Below are positions 1 to 9,351 of a stretch of 47,122 nt of DNA, piece by piece. The stretch spans positions 20,043 through 67,164 of the forward strand of contig NZ_LMUO01000007.1 in the NCBI RefSeq assembly GCF_009765905.1, written 5' to 3'. The DNA comes from Mucilaginibacter sp. L196. GTDB lineage: Bacteria > Bacteroidota > Bacteroidia > Sphingobacteriales > Sphingobacteriaceae. Under the pieces are notes generated by a model. It saw nothing but the letters and a program-made list of their open reading frames with translations. It was not told the origin of the DNA and did no database searches. Each line of letters opens with the position of its first letter. The stretch's first letter is position 1. Made by a program: the position numbers and the translations under genes.

Positions 1-51
1 GCATATTGCAAAGAGGCTTTTCTAATCTCTATTTCCTTTAATTTCTAACCT

Positions 52-963
52 TTATTTCAACGTTAAGCTTGTTTTGCCCATGGTGTAACCATCAGCATAA
101 AGCAATACGGTGTAAGTCCCTTTTTGGAAAGCTGAAGGGTTTGTCCAGTCTACAATATAATTGCTGCCATCGTCTTTAAAATCGATAGAAGTTTTGTATG
201 TGTATTGCAGGTTGGTGCCATCAGCAGTAAAAGTCCCTGAATCGCCGCCTGTGATCAGGTTGCCGGTCGGGTCAATTACACGGATCAATATATCGTGCAT
301 GCCTTTTGGCGCAACCGCGTTGCTGGCTACTGTAAAGCTAATCTTGATTTTCTTAGCGGGAGATGAACGGCTTACTTCAACTTCTTTACCACTGTTTTTT
401 ACCTTGAAGGCGGCAACATCAATAACAGCCACTTTAAGGGCCGATGCTATTTGCACCTTGTTACTGAGGTCGTGGTTTTGTTTGGAAAGGGTATCTGCTT
501 TGGTTTTTACAACAGCAAGGTTAGTTCTTAAAGTATCCCTTTCAACCTTTAAAGATGCATTGGTTTTTTGCAATGAATCAATTTGCGCAGTATAGTTGGT
601 AACAAAATAACGCAGTTGTTTTACGTTTTCCTGTGCTTTTGCAAGTTCCTCTTTTGTTAAGGTTCCTTTTGCCAGTTCGCTTCTTAATACTTTAATTTTG
701 CTTTGCAATGAATCATTTTTGGCCTGCATAGCGGCAGACATTTTAGTTTTGCCCGCATTTACCTGCTCTACTTGTGATTCAAGGCTATCCAGTTCATTTT
801 GTAATTTTTGTTTCTCATCACCCTGGCTCACAACAATAACGTCTGATTTGTTTTTTTGCAGATACAGGTAAACATCAGTACCCAACAAAGCCACTACCAC
901 AACAATAAGAAAGTAAATTACATTTGAATTTTTTTTAGGTGTTTGCCCAGATTGGTTTTCCAT
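52..963 (-). CDS. Membrane-anchored coiled-coil protein, unknown function
   Basis: 303 residues, not assigned to a named family. A hydrophobic segment at about residues 14-35 follows a short polar N-terminus, so it looks like a single-pass anchor with the bulk outside the cytoplasm. Residues about 47-170 are rich in Lys/Glu/Gln/Leu heptads with almost no Pro or Gly, typical of a long coiled coil. Residues about 173-303 look like a beta-rich domain with many Thr/Val/Gly. The ATG at the 963 end is the first in frame and places the anchor correctly. It is divergent from the glycoside hydrolase gene and has no operon partner here. A structural or envelope-organising role is inference only. Confidence 0.8.
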   Translation of the reverse strand: MENQSGQTPKKNSNVIYFLIVVVVALLGTDVYLYLQKNKSDVIVVSQGDEKQKLQNELDSLESQVEQVNAGKTKMSAAMQAKNDSLQSKIKVLRSELAKGTLTKEELAKAQENVKQLRYFVTNYTAQIDSLQKTNASLKVERDTLRTNLAVVKTKADTLSKQNHDLSNKVQIASALKVAVIDVAAFKVKNSGKEVEVSRSSPAKKIKISFTVASNAVAPKGMHDILIRVIDPTGNLITGGDSGTFTADGTNLQYTYKTSIDFKDDGSNYIVDWTNPSAFQKGTYTVLLYADGYTMGKTSLTLK

Positions 964-1301
964 AGTAATCGGTTTTTAATTAAAAATAATATCCTAACGC
1001 GTAATTGCTTTATACGTTAAAAATATTTAGATGGCGCTATTTAATTTTTTACATCCATCCGGTTGGTTAATATAATAACAATAGCTATAACAATAATTAG
1101 CTCTGTTAGTTGATTAAAACTGCTTAAAAGTGTAAATTTTTGGTAATATAACGCCTTTTTAAGTAAAAATTATATTTGGATGCCCTGCTAAAGTAAGTAC
1201 AAAAAGGTAAAACACCAAAAAACAGCTATTTATTATGTAGCATAATAAAACAGCTACAGGTGGAGTTTTATATCTTTGCGGCCTTAAAATACTCCCGTTT
1301 A
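964..1301. other. AT-rich divergent intergenic region
   Basis: This region separates two divergent genes. Apart from the TAnnTTTG element at 1271-1278 I see no gene, RNA or long repeat; it is simply AT-rich. Confidence 0.6.
1271..1278 (+). promoter_or_regulatory. TAnnTTTG promoter element (TATCTTTG)
   Basis: TATCTTTG matches the Bacteroidota -7 consensus TAnnTTTG exactly and is followed by CGGCC. Transcription would begin near 1283, about 20 nt before the ATG at 1302. No clear TTG -33 element is visible. An alternative upstream ATG at 1260 would lie before the transcription start, so this site decides the start of the glycoside hydrolase gene. Confidence 0.6.
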
Positions 1302-2867
1302 ATGCATCTACATAAATATATCCTTCCATTTATACTGTCCATTTTTATCATACAAAAAGTACATTCGCAGGCAGATACTACCAAACGTTACACCATTAGT
1401 CCGAAGCGGGAATTTAGGGGAGTTTGGATAGCCACTGTTGAAAATATAGATTGGCCGAAAAAAAATGAGACTGCCGACGAACAGAAGGAGCAGTTAACTG
1501 ATATTTTAGATGATCACCAGGAGACGGGTATAAATGCGGTGTTTTTCCAGGTGAGGCCGGCGGCGGATGCGTTTTACGCTAAAGGCACGGAGCCATGGTC
1601 GAAATGGTTAAACGGGAAACAAGGTGTGGCCCCCGATCCGTTTTATGACCCATTAGAGTTCGCGATTACTGAGGCACATAAACGCGGAATGGAGCTGCAT
1701 GCCTGGTTTAACCCCTATCGTGCTACTAACGATAATAAGTATTACGCGTTAAGCCCTAATCATATCACCAATTTAAAGCCGGAGTGGTTTTTTACTTACG
1801 GTGGCCAAAAGCTGTTTAATCCGGGCATTCCTGAAGTGCGTGAGTACATCATACACATTATATTAAATGTGGTTGATAATTATGATGTTGACGGGATACA
1901 TATGGACGACTATTTTTATCCGTACCAAGTACCGGGGCAAACTATACATGATGCAGATACTTTTGCCAAATATGGAGCTGGTTATGACGATATTAAAGAC
2001 TGGCGCCGCCACAATGTAGATACCCTGATACAGGCTTTGGGCGATAGCATCCACAAGCATAAACCGCACATGAAATTTGGCGTTAGTCCGTTTGGGATAT
2101 GGGCTAATCAGAGCCAAAACCCTGAAGGGTCAGCTACATACGGCGGCTCATCATACTATGAGAATTACGCCGATGCCCGCAAATGGATGCAAAAAGGTTG
2201 GGTTGATTATGTGGTACCTCAAATATACTGGCCACGTAACAGCCGTGCGGCTAACTTTGATACGTTGCTAAACTGGTGGAGTAATAATACATTTAACAGG
2301 CATTTATATATAGGGCAAGCGGTTTATCGTGTTGCTGAGCGTTCAAAAGCGTCGATAGCCTTTAAAAATCCTTCGGAGTTGCCAAACCAGATGCGCGATT
2401 TGCGGAACAACCCGCGGGTGCAGGGCAGTGTGTTTTTTAGCTCGAATTCGCTGACAGATAATTTTGGGGGCTTCGCTGATTCGCTTAAATATAATTTTTA
2501 TAAGTATCCGGCTCTGCCGCCAACTATGCTTTGGTTGGACTCGATACCACCGAATGTACCGCAAAATGTGGTAGCCCGGATGGTGGCTAACAACGGTAAC
2601 TATATGGTGAATTTAAGCTGGCAAACACCATTGCCTGCCGCTGATAAGGAGCCTGTTTATGGTTATGTGATTTACAGGTTTGAGGGATCGGAAAAGATTG
2701 ATATTAATAAACCAGACCATATTTTGCACATCGCTTACGATAATGGGTTGAGTTACCAGGATAAAACCGTGCAGAAGGGTAAGACTTATTTATACATTAT
2801 TACCGCACTGGATAGGCTGAAGAATGAGAGTGACCGCTCGCCGACGATTGCGGTGATGATGCCGTAG
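1302..2867 (+). CDS. GHL10/DUF187-type glycoside hydrolase (YngK-like), secreted
   Basis: 521 residues from the ATG at 1302. The first ~23 residues form a signal peptide (basic start, hydrophobic core, cleavage after HSQ). A TIM-barrel of the GHL10 (glycosyl hydrolase-like 10) family follows, about residues 33-405. It opens with FRGVWIATVENIDWP and contains FFQVRPAADAFY and the acidic motif DGIHMDDYF (about 197-205), where the catalytic carboxylates of the family are expected. The last ~105 residues (from about 415) resemble a fibronectin type III-like module. Family members act on polysaccharides or peptidoglycan-related substrates in the envelope; the exact substrate cannot be read here. 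A longer in-frame version from 1260 is rejected because it starts upstream of the promoter element. Confidence 0.88.
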   Translation: MHLHKYILPFILSIFIIQKVHSQADTTKRYTISPKREFRGVWIATVENIDWPKKNETADEQKEQLTDILDDHQETGINAVFFQVRPAADAFYAKGTEPWSKWLNGKQGVAPDPFYDPLEFAITEAHKRGMELHAWFNPYRATNDNKYYALSPNHITNLKPEWFFTYGGQKLFNPGIPEVREYIIHIILNVVDNYDVDGIHMDDYFYPYQVPGQTIHDADTFAKYGAGYDDIKDWRRHNVDTLIQALGDSIHKHKPHMKFGVSPFGIWANQSQNPEGSATYGGSSYYENYADARKWMQKGWVDYVVPQIYWPRNSRAANFDTLLNWWSNNTFNRHLYIGQAVYRVAERSKASIAFKNPSELPNQMRDLRNNPRVQGSVFFSSNSLTDNFGGFADSLKYNFYKYPALPPTMLWLDSIPPNVPQNVVARMVANNGNYMVNLSWQTPLPAADKEPVYGYVIYRFEGSEKIDINKPDHILHIAYDNGLSYQDKTVQKGKTYLYIITALDRLKNESDRSPTIAVMMP

Positions 2868-2881
2868 TGTATTAATTAGAA

Positions 2882-2965
2882 CGTCATTGCGAGGGACGAA
2901 GCAATCTTTATGCTTTACAGGGCGGATTTGCCTGTGTAGAGATTGCTTCGTTCCTCGCAATGATG
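2882..2965. repeat. Family A palindromic repeat, copy A1
   Basis: A left arm beginning CGTCATTGCGAGG and running into ACGAAGCAATCT is matched by a right arm AGATTGCTTCG...CCTCGCAATGA, with about 30 nt between. It lies between convergent genes and could fold as a long hairpin acting as a bidirectional terminator. Other copies are at 21548-21647, 45949-46045 and 46706-46787. Confidence 0.8.
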
Positions 2966-2980
2966 TGGTGGAGACGCGTC

Positions 2981-3030
2981 TGTACAGCGTAAACTACTTT
3001 ACAGATTCTTCGCGATGCACAGAATGACAA
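2981..3030. repeat. Family B repeat, solo right half, copy B1
   Basis: It contains the B-family core GTAAACTACTTTAC followed by AGATTCTTCGC and AGAATGACA. The matching left arm (TGTCATTCTGAG...) is absent. It sits directly after A1, suggesting a truncated or recombined copy. Confidence 0.75.
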
Positions 3031-3043
3031 AAGGTAATAGAAG

Positions 3044-3838
3044 TTATTTTATATCTATTAGTTGTTTATCCCATAATCTCCCTAAATAAATATCAATTTC
3101 CATATCGCCCATGCCGTATATGTTTTCGGTTTGCCAGAAGGCATTGTAGATGCCGGTTTTATGATGGATGCCGCTGTTGTAAATATCAAGCAGGGTTTGT
3201 TCAATATAGTTTAAACCATTGTGGTTTATGGTTGATCGTTTAACGTGGGCCTGCAATGCATTTTTTAGGAAATGGAGATTTGCCCAGTAATTGTTTTCGT
3301 GCAGCCATTTATTTAATGCATCAATGTTGTTGGCGGTGTAGTATTTCCAGGCTTCGGCGGCTACATAAAAATCGGGCTCGCCGAGTTGTACGCGGATGTT
3401 GTCGTATAAATGCTCTAATTGGTCGGCATCAAGCTCGCCCATGCCTTTAAAATTTGCTATACCAGGGTAACTGCCGGGGCAAATTAAATAAATACCGGGA
3501 GTAGAGAGATCGGTGTGTTTACTGAGCATCACGATCACCCCAAGCATATTGATTTGGCAATGGAGATCATATTCAAACCATAGGTTTATTTCCTTATAAG
3601 GTTCGCTTAGCGTGCTTAGCTGGTTAATTACCTTTTCCTCGTAAGAGTCGGGCGAATCATCAAAGGCTTTGGAAATCCACTCCGAGCGATTTTTCCAAAA
3701 ACTGCCTGACGCGATGTTTTCTTCCACAGGTCCTTCTGAAAGCACCTCGCGCCAAACAATAACGTCGCCATCGAGGCCGGTTTGTTCAAAACTATTCAAT
3801 GTGGCATCGCCGTTGAGGATGTGCAGGATCTCTTCCAT
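3044..3838 (-). CDS. DUF1835 domain-containing protein
   Basis: 264 residues. The N-terminus MEEILHILNGDATLN and the following WREVLSEGPV are the characteristic opening of the DUF1835 family, which often also carries a C-terminal DUF3658-like region. It is soluble, with no signal peptide or membrane segment. It is convergent with the glycoside hydrolase gene across repeat copies A1/B1 and has no operon partner; its upstream side is filled by E-family repeats. The function of the family is not established and nothing in the context gives one. Confidence 0.85.
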   Translation of the reverse strand: MEEILHILNGDATLNSFEQTGLDGDVIVWREVLSEGPVEENIASGSFWKNRSEWISKAFDDSPDSYEEKVINQLSTLSEPYKEINLWFEYDLHCQINMLGVIVMLSKHTDLSTPGIYLICPGSYPGIANFKGMGELDADQLEHLYDNIRVQLGEPDFYVAAEAWKYYTANNIDALNKWLHENNYWANLHFLKNALQAHVKRSTINHNGLNYIEQTLLDIYNSGIHHKTGIYNAFWQTENIYGMGDMEIDIYLGRLWDKQLIDIK

Positions 3839-3950
3839 TTTCGTAAAGTGTATGAAGATATAACAAAGTACGGAATGTTTTGATGTGGTGTAGCGGGAAT
3901 ATTACGTGTGGGGGAAGGAGAGGCAAGAATCAAGATGTTTGGCGGCGATT

Positions 3951-4086
3951 GACTCACCCGACTACGCTTCGCTGGCCGACCTCTCTTCACCTGCGACGGA
4001 AAGAGGTGAAACAAATCTTTTGCCCTCTTTCCTGCGCAGCAGAAGAGAGGGCAGGTTAAGCGGCTGAGCGAAAACCGGGTGAGTCG
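3951..4086. repeat. Family E palindromic repeat, copy E1 (full)
   Basis: The outer arms are ACTCACCCG at the left and CGGGTGAGT at the right, about 130 bp apart. Inner pairs include GACCTCTCTTCACC/GGTGAAA and GCCCTCTTTC/GAGAGGGC. Together they make a nested cruciform-like element. It fills the gap between the DUF1835 gene and prc, which are both on the minus strand. Confidence 0.8.
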
Positions 4087-4108
4087 ATACATATGCATGG
4101 CGAAGTTC

Positions 4109-4169
4109 ACTCACCCGACTACGCTTCGCTGGCCGACCTCTCTTCGCCTGCGGCGGAAAGAGGTGAAAA
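4109..4169. repeat. Family E repeat, solo left half, copy E2
   Basis: It repeats the first ~60 bp of E1 almost exactly (ACTCACCCGACTACGCTTCG through AAGAGGTGAAA) but lacks the right half. It lies between E1 and the prc terminator. Confidence 0.78.
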
Positions 4170-4186
4170 ACGTTTTTAAATAAAAA

Positions 4187-4205
4187 ATCCCGGCTTAGCC
4201 GGGAT
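4187..4205 (-). terminator. Intrinsic terminator of prc
   Basis: ATCCCGGC-TTA-GCCGGGAT is a perfect 8-bp stem with a 3-nt loop. Read on the minus strand it is followed by a T-run (A-run on the plus strand at 4182-4187). It sits about 25 bp beyond the prc stop codon. Confidence 0.85.
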
Positions 4206-4230
4206 TTGATAATAAACATATGTGTATTTT

Positions 4231-6372
4231 TTATTGTTGGACCGGGGTAACCTGCGTTACTTTATTGTTGATGTTAATGTAGTCGGTCATGATTTGGCCG
4301 GCTTCTATCTTAACAAAATCAAGGTCTTCGTTTTTAGGTTTTGTGTCGCCTTTTTTCAATGGTTTTAGGCCTAGGGCAATACGTTGCAGGTTGTCGCGGT
4401 CGAATGTTTTTTGATCATCCTCATCGCGTTGTTTTTTAAGCAGCGCTTCGTTTAACGTGATTGACCTTTCGGCATCATGTATTTTAAAGTCGGCTACATC
4501 CTGTAATAAATACTTGTAGCTGTCGCTGGTAGCCATACGCTGATCGTGCAATGTTTTCAATTGCGGGATTACGCCGCTCAAGTCGCCAAATTTGGTATAA
4601 TCACTTTTAGGGATCACATCAAAAGGCATCGCTGAAGGTTCGGTATCTTCTCCATATTTATCCAAAGGAATAACCGATGGGAAACTAATATCAGGAGTTA
4701 CACCATGGCGCTGGGTTGAGTTACCGGTAATGCGGTAGAATTTAGCTATGGTTAAATTCAGCTGACCGAATGTGCTTTCGCTGCCGTTTGCACGTGGTTT
4801 GCCTGAACCGCCGGTTACCTTTGAGATCATATCAGCCAATGAAGGGTCGATAACCTTATCCAGATCGATCTCAGTTTGTACTGAACCTTTACCATAAGTT
4901 TGGGTACCCAATATAACCGCACGACCGTAATCCTGCAAAGCACCTGAGAAAATTTCTGATGCTGAGGCGCTAAAGCGGTCAACTAAAATAGCAAGCGGGC
5001 CGCTGTAAGCAATTGATGGATCATCATCGCTGTCAACCTCAATTTTAGCTCTTGTATCTTTTACCTGTACAACAGGGCCTTCTTTAATAAATAAGCCTGT
5101 AAGTGAAATAGCTTCGGCTAATGAACCACCGCCATCTTCGCGAAGGTCTAATACGATACCATCAACGTGCTCATTTCTAAGTGTATCTAAAATGCGGCTA
5201 ACGTCGCGGGTTGTGCTATGGTAATTTGGATCGCCTGCTTGCATGCCATTGTTATCTACATAAAATGCAGGGATATTAATAATGCCTATTTTAACCGTTT
5301 TGCCGTTGCTGTTATAGGTGCGGATCTCTTTTCTAGCCAGTGCATCCGCGATAACAATTTTATCGCGAACAATTTCTACAATCTTCAGTTTACCGCCAGC
5401 ACTTGAGCCTGCAGGTAATATCTGTAATTTTACAGTAGTTCCTTTAGGGCCACGTATTAAAGCGATAGCATTATCTAATCTCCAGCCTACAACGTTTTGG
5501 AATTCGCCATCCTTGCCTTGCGCTACGCCTACTATACGGTCTTTTGGGCTTAACTGGTGGCTTTTATCTGCTGGGCCGCCCGGTACCAGGGTGCTGATGG
5601 TTACATATTCGTTCTCGAAAGTCAGCGTAGCGCCGATACCTTCTAATGAACGAGACATTTCCATATTGAACTGTGCCGCGTTAAACGGGTTAAAATAATT
5701 GGTGTGCGGATCAACAGCTTCGGTAAAAGCATCCATAAATGTTTGGAACACTTCCTGGTTTGATAATTTGTTGGATTGTGATAACAAATTCTCGTAACGT
5801 TTTTTAAGTGTTTCCTTATTTTTAGCCATATCAGGGCTGGCTATTTTAAGGTTAAGCAAATCGTATTTAACACGCTTTATCCATAGCTCGTCCATGTCCT
5901 TTTGAGTGGCGATATACGGCAGATCCTCACGGTCGTAGGTGAAAGTTTCGTCTTTGTTGTAATCGAAATTATCATTGATGTGCGCCAAAGAAAATTTGAT
6001 CAGATCAAGATACCTCTTCTGAAAAACGTTAAAGATGTAAAACGCATCATTCAGGTTACCGGCTTTCAAATCATCATCTAACTGATATTTGAAATTAGCG
6101 AATGCCTTAACATCCGAAGCTAACAGGTAGTTATGATCAGGGTCGATCTTTTTAAGATAGCGATCATAAATAATTGCCGATAAGGAATCATTCAAATCAA
6201 CTTTTTTATAGTTGTATTTTGAAATCAGCGAAGCAACTTCTTTACAAACCAAATTTTGCCTTGCATCGGGCTGCAAATCATTTGAGCCATCAACCTTTAT
6301 TGGTTTTGATGGGGCCGCGTGGCAGGCTACGGCAGCACTAAGTACTAATACGAAATATAATTTCTTGAACAT
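4231..6372 (-). CDS. prc: Carboxy-terminal processing protease Prc (S41)
   Basis: 713 residues from the ATG at 6372. This tail-specific serine protease acts in the periplasm on unstructured C-termini. The N-terminal ~18 residues are a signal peptide; a Cys at residue 17 could be a lipid site, but the lipobox is poor. A helical N-terminal region is followed by a PDZ domain (about 235-330), then the S41 domain. The catalytic Ser lies in the FSASASE motif (about S470) and the Lys in TYGKGSVQ (about K495), 25 residues apart as in E. coli Prc. A C-terminal DUF3340-like region completes the usual ~700-residue architecture. A longer reading from a TTG at 6414 would put 14 residues before the signal peptide and is disfavoured. 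Monocistronic, with its own terminator. Confidence 0.93.
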   Translation of the reverse strand: MFKKLYFVLVLSAAVACHAAPSKPIKVDGSNDLQPDARQNLVCKEVASLISKYNYKKVDLNDSLSAIIYDRYLKKIDPDHNYLLASDVKAFANFKYQLDDDLKAGNLNDAFYIFNVFQKRYLDLIKFSLAHINDNFDYNKDETFTYDREDLPYIATQKDMDELWIKRVKYDLLNLKIASPDMAKNKETLKKRYENLLSQSNKLSNQEVFQTFMDAFTEAVDPHTNYFNPFNAAQFNMEMSRSLEGIGATLTFENEYVTISTLVPGGPADKSHQLSPKDRIVGVAQGKDGEFQNVVGWRLDNAIALIRGPKGTTVKLQILPAGSSAGGKLKIVEIVRDKIVIADALARKEIRTYNSNGKTVKIGIINIPAFYVDNNGMQAGDPNYHSTTRDVSRILDTLRNEHVDGIVLDLREDGGGSLAEAISLTGLFIKEGPVVQVKDTRAKIEVDSDDDPSIAYSGPLAILVDRFSASASEIFSGALQDYGRAVILGTQTYGKGSVQTEIDLDKVIDPSLADMISKVTGGSGKPRANGSESTFGQLNLTIAKFYRITGNSTQRHGVTPDISFPSVIPLDKYGEDTEPSAMPFDVIPKSDYTKFGDLSGVIPQLKTLHDQRMATSDSYKYLLQDVADFKIHDAERSITLNEALLKKQRDEDDQKTFDRDNLQRIALGLKPLKKGDTKPKNEDLDFVKIEAGQIMTDYININNKVTQVTPVQQ

Positions 6373-6565
6373 ATCTTTTACAGTCTTTAAACGGGGATTA
6401 AAATAAAACATCAATACTTGTGCCTAATGTGAGTTGCTAAAGTAAATAAAAAGAGACAGTTGAGAAGCTGCCTCGCAAATTAGAAATGCCAATATTACAA
6501 TATTGTTTGAATTTTATAACTAGTAGACCTTCATTTTACGCTATTGTTACAAAAAAATCGAGGAA

Positions 6566-7198
6566 CTAATTATTTTTTTTATCGGCAGTAACCATAGCAT
6601 CAGATGCATAGCGCCATTCAGCCTTAGTAAGAATTGGCTTATATTGTTGTACAAACTTTAGTTCTTTTTGAATAGTAGCAACGTTTGAAAGTAAGCCGTT
6701 AGCATTAGCTAATTGCAATGCCTCGGTCAAATCCTGCTGCGCCTGTAAGGCATCGCCCATGTTGGCTTTAACTATGGCCAGGTCCATTAAGTTTGCAATA
6801 GTGAGTTGATTGTTATTTTGCTGGCGCGATATGGTGCTGCTTTGTAGTAAGAACCATTTAGCTTCAGAAAAACGGCTTTGTTTGATGTATAGCTTTGCCA
6901 GATCGCTAAAATTATAGCTTGCAATATCATAAATTCTGAAACGCATGTTATGTTGCGCCACCTTCATGATAGCTGATTCGGCCAGTTCAATATTATAATC
7001 GCTTTGTTGGAAATTGAATTTAGGGATCTTTACTTTTACCCGGCTAATATAGGTAGTGGGTATTTTTTTTATGGAATGATCCTGCGGTAAAGCAATAGCC
7101 GGATAGCGAACATGCTTTTTAAAGCTGATGTTGTACCATTGGGCTGAGGCCGATAAACTAACACTTAATGATAGTACTACAGCTAAAAGAAACTTCAT
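6566..7198 (-). CDS. Exported helical-repeat (TPR-like) protein, unknown
   Basis: 210 residues with a clean type I signal peptide (MKFLLAVVLSLSVSLSASAQ). Residues about 75-185 contain helix pairs reminiscent of degenerate TPRs, such as FSEAKWFLLQSS and GDALQAQQDLTEALQLA. The protein is therefore probably a periplasmic scaffold. It is upstream of prc on the same strand with a ~190 bp gap, so co-transcription is uncertain. No named family recognised. Confidence 0.8.
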   Translation of the reverse strand: MKFLLAVVLSLSVSLSASAQWYNISFKKHVRYPAIALPQDHSIKKIPTTYISRVKVKIPKFNFQQSDYNIELAESAIMKVAQHNMRFRIYDIASYNFSDLAKLYIKQSRFSEAKWFLLQSSTISRQQNNNQLTIANLMDLAIVKANMGDALQAQQDLTEALQLANANGLLSNVATIQKELKFVQQYKPILTKAEWRYASDAMVTADKKNN

Positions 7199-7312
7199 GC
7201 GTTTTTCCCTTGAGTTTAATAAATTAATTAATTAGTAATTGTACGTAATTAATAACGGGAAAGTTAAGCATTTATTCGGAATAAGATCAATATTATTTTG
7301 GCTTGACAAAAA

Positions 7313-8158
7313 TCAGGCAAAAACCTCGATTTGATTCTCATCATGCGAGGCCCAAACCATATACGGGTGTGTATCCGCGTGATAAATATCGCCGTGAGCG
7401 GAAATGCCTATAACCCCTGCAAAACCATCAAATGGTTTTAATTCGTTCAATGTTTTTTCTGTCGCGGGGGATAGGAGCATGCCGTCGGTTACACGGGTAA
7501 CAATTTTGGTAGCCACTGCTCCGCTAACAATATCCTCGCCAACACCGGTGCATGATATGCCAGCAAATTTGTTGCAATAATTACCTGCCGCAGTAGCCGA
7601 ATCACTTACACGGCCGGGTATTTCGAATCCTTTACCACCTGTTGAGGTAGCAGCCGCTAAGTCGCCATTCATATCAAGGGCCACACAGCCTACGGTACCC
7701 AGGCGAATGGAATCGCTTAATTTTTTTTCGTATTCCCAACGGCGTTGGGGTATTTCGGGGTTGTAGTATTTAAAACCGTTTTCGCGTGCATAGTTCTGGG
7801 CCCCCCCGCCACTTAAAACTTTATCTTCCTGATCGAGAAGCTTACGGGCAATGCATATTGGATTTTTAACATCTTCAATATTGATCACCCCTGAAAAACG
7901 CAGGCTTTTACCATCCATCAGGGATGCGCTCATTCTTATTTTACCGTCGCTTTGTATTTGTGAGCCGGTACCGGCGTTAAACAGATCACAATCTTCCAGC
8001 AGCCTGACAACATAAACCACTGTTTCCAGCGCATTATGGCTGGCCAGGTGCTTGTAGCCCTGTTCCACTATTTCCTTTAATGCTTCCTGTTTCGCTTTTT
8101 TAACCTCGTGGTTGGTACGCGATTCGCTAAAAAATCCCCCGTGAATGATTAGTTTCAT
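7313..8158 (-). CDS. Isoaspartyl peptidase / plant-type L-asparaginase (Ntn hydrolase, T2)
   Basis: 281 residues. The start MKLIIHGGFF and the nucleophile motif GTVGCVALD, with Thr155 as the predicted autocleavage nucleophile, identify the Thr-nucleophile asparaginase family. TSTGGKGFEIPGRVSDS and the later CTGVGEDI are further family blocks. Such enzymes hydrolyse beta-aspartyl dipeptides. Next to cyanophycinase the likely substrate is beta-Asp-Arg, giving Asp and Arg; this role is inferred from context. It lies downstream of cphB on the same strand, separated by about 100 bp that is filled by a D-family repeat. It is slightly shorter than typical (~310 residues). No signal peptide, so cytoplasmic. 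Confidence 0.9.
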   Translation of the reverse strand: MKLIIHGGFFSESRTNHEVKKAKQEALKEIVEQGYKHLASHNALETVVYVVRLLEDCDLFNAGTGSQIQSDGKIRMSASLMDGKSLRFSGVINIEDVKNPICIARKLLDQEDKVLSGGGAQNYARENGFKYYNPEIPQRRWEYEKKLSDSIRLGTVGCVALDMNGDLAAATSTGGKGFEIPGRVSDSATAAGNYCNKFAGISCTGVGEDIVSGAVATKIVTRVTDGMLLSPATEKTLNELKPFDGFAGVIGISAHGDIYHADTHPYMVWASHDENQIEVFA

Positions 8159-8171
8159 TTCTCTTAGATTA

Positions 8172-8258
8172 AGCCCCCTCTAAATCTCCCCCGGTAGGGG
8201 AGACTTTTAAATAATAAGATACTAAAGCCCTGCCTTCCGGGGAGGGTTGGGAGGGGTT
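8172..8258. repeat. Family D palindromic repeat, copy D1
   Basis: It begins AGCCCCCTCTAAATCTCCCC and ends CCGGGGAGGGTTGGGAGGGG, forming arms around a ~25 bp AT-rich centre. It fills the whole gap between cphB and the isoaspartyl peptidase gene, that is, inside a presumed two-gene operon. Confidence 0.8.
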
Positions 8259-8260
8259 GA

Positions 8261-9166
8261 TTATTTATCAGCCTTAATAAATACTCCGTTCTCTACCTTA
8301 ACAACTTTTTTAATCAACAGTTTGTGTTGTAAAAGATCATATTTATCATAAATAGACATTACATGCACTTTCAAGTTTTCGATAGATACGGGTGCGCCTA
8401 TCTCTACATCGTAAATATTGGTCTCAACCATATTACGGCCATCTACCAAAATAATCAATCCGGAGCCTATGGCTTCCATCATGCTGCCTTCGGTGATAAG
8501 CAGACCCGCATCCTCGCCCAATCCAATACCTAAAATACCGGGATTGCTGGCAACGGCATATAATAAACGACCAATACGGCCGCGTTGTACAAAGTGAGTA
8601 TCTATAAAAACAGAATCAATAAAACCTAAACCGGCGGTTATTTGCACATGGCCCTTGATCAAAGCTTCGTTGCTTGACCCGCGGTATATCATGTGTGCTG
8701 AAGCTGCCGCGGCACCTGCCGATGTGCCTGCGATAACAAAATTATCGTCCTGATAACGTTGTTTGAGGATCTGCAAAAACTCTGTGCCGCCAAAAATGGC
8801 GCTCAGGCGCAGCTGGTCGCCACCGCTGAACATGACTACATCCGCCTCGCGGATACGTTTTAAATATTCCGGGTTGGTGGCGTCTTCGCGGGTACGGATA
8901 TCGAGAATATTGACATTAGGGACACCCAGGTGATTGAAAGCGCTGATGTATTCGGTACTTACCAACTCCGGGATTTGCGACGCGGTAGTGATTACCTCAA
9001 CTTTTGATGCTTCGTGATGAGCCGATTCGGTAATGATGCGTTTTAAAATACCCTGCTCAAAAAACTTGATGTAGTTGGGTTGCAAAATATTCTCCTGGGC
9101 GCTAATGTTACTGCCCATATCAACGGCTCCTCCAATTATTATCAGTTTTCCTTTCGGGTCGGTCAT
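8261..9166 (-). CDS. cphB: Cyanophycinase (peptidase S51)
   Basis: 301 residues, cytoplasmic. This serine exopeptidase cuts the cyanophycin side-chain-linked polymer into beta-Asp-Arg dipeptides. Visible family marks are IIGGAVDMG near the N-terminus, VVMFSGGDQLRL (about 110-121) and the nucleophile elbow GTSAGAAAAS with Ser149. FIDTHFVQRGRIGRL (about 187-201) and GLGEDAGLL (about 216) are also present; they match the S51 active-site region of cyanobacterial CphB. The length fits the family (~270-300). It is divergent from cphA and probably leads a two-gene unit with the downstream isoaspartyl peptidase. An imperfect hairpin lies just upstream of the start. Confidence 0.95.
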   Translation of the reverse strand: MTDPKGKLIIIGGAVDMGSNISAQENILQPNYIKFFEQGILKRIITESAHHEASKVEVITTASQIPELVSTEYISAFNHLGVPNVNILDIRTREDATNPEYLKRIREADVVMFSGGDQLRLSAIFGGTEFLQILKQRYQDDNFVIAGTSAGAAAASAHMIYRGSSNEALIKGHVQITAGLGFIDSVFIDTHFVQRGRIGRLLYAVASNPGILGIGLGEDAGLLITEGSMMEAIGSGLIILVDGRNMVETNIYDVEIGAPVSIENLKVHVMSIYDKYDLLQHKLLIKKVVKVENGVFIKADK

Positions 9167-9196
9167 GCTGTATTTATTTAGTGAATTAGGGCTTGT

Positions 9197-9251
9197 GTGA
9201 ATGAGTGATTAATATTAGCGTTGAATTTTTATTACGGAATCGCTCATTCAC
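9197..9251. repeat. Imperfect 13-bp dyad upstream of cphB
   Basis: GTGAATGAGTGAT (9197-9209) pairs with ATCGCTCATTCAC (9239-9251) at 12 of 13 positions, the odd one being a G-T wobble. It lies 31-85 bp before the cphB start on its leader side. It could be an operator or leader stem-loop, and it belongs to no repeat family seen elsewhere in the window. Confidence 0.5.
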
Positions 9252-9351
9252 AAAATCATTTATTGTTAACAAATACAAATTAAAATAAAAAGCAGCGTAA
9301 AGGCTATTGTTATTTGTTAATAGTGGGGGTATTTATGCACAATTGGGGTTT

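Noticed and set aside
161..595. 144-residue plus-strand ORF opposite the coiled-coil protein
   Set aside because: Antisense shadow; the minus-strand frame has a membrane anchor and heptad structure throughout.
3796..4219. Two overlapping minus-strand ORFs with Lys/Arg/Pro-rich repeats (LFP..KRGRPAKRSRVS)
   Set aside because: They translate E1/E2 repeats and overlap the DUF1835 start; the similar peptides simply reflect the duplicated DNA.
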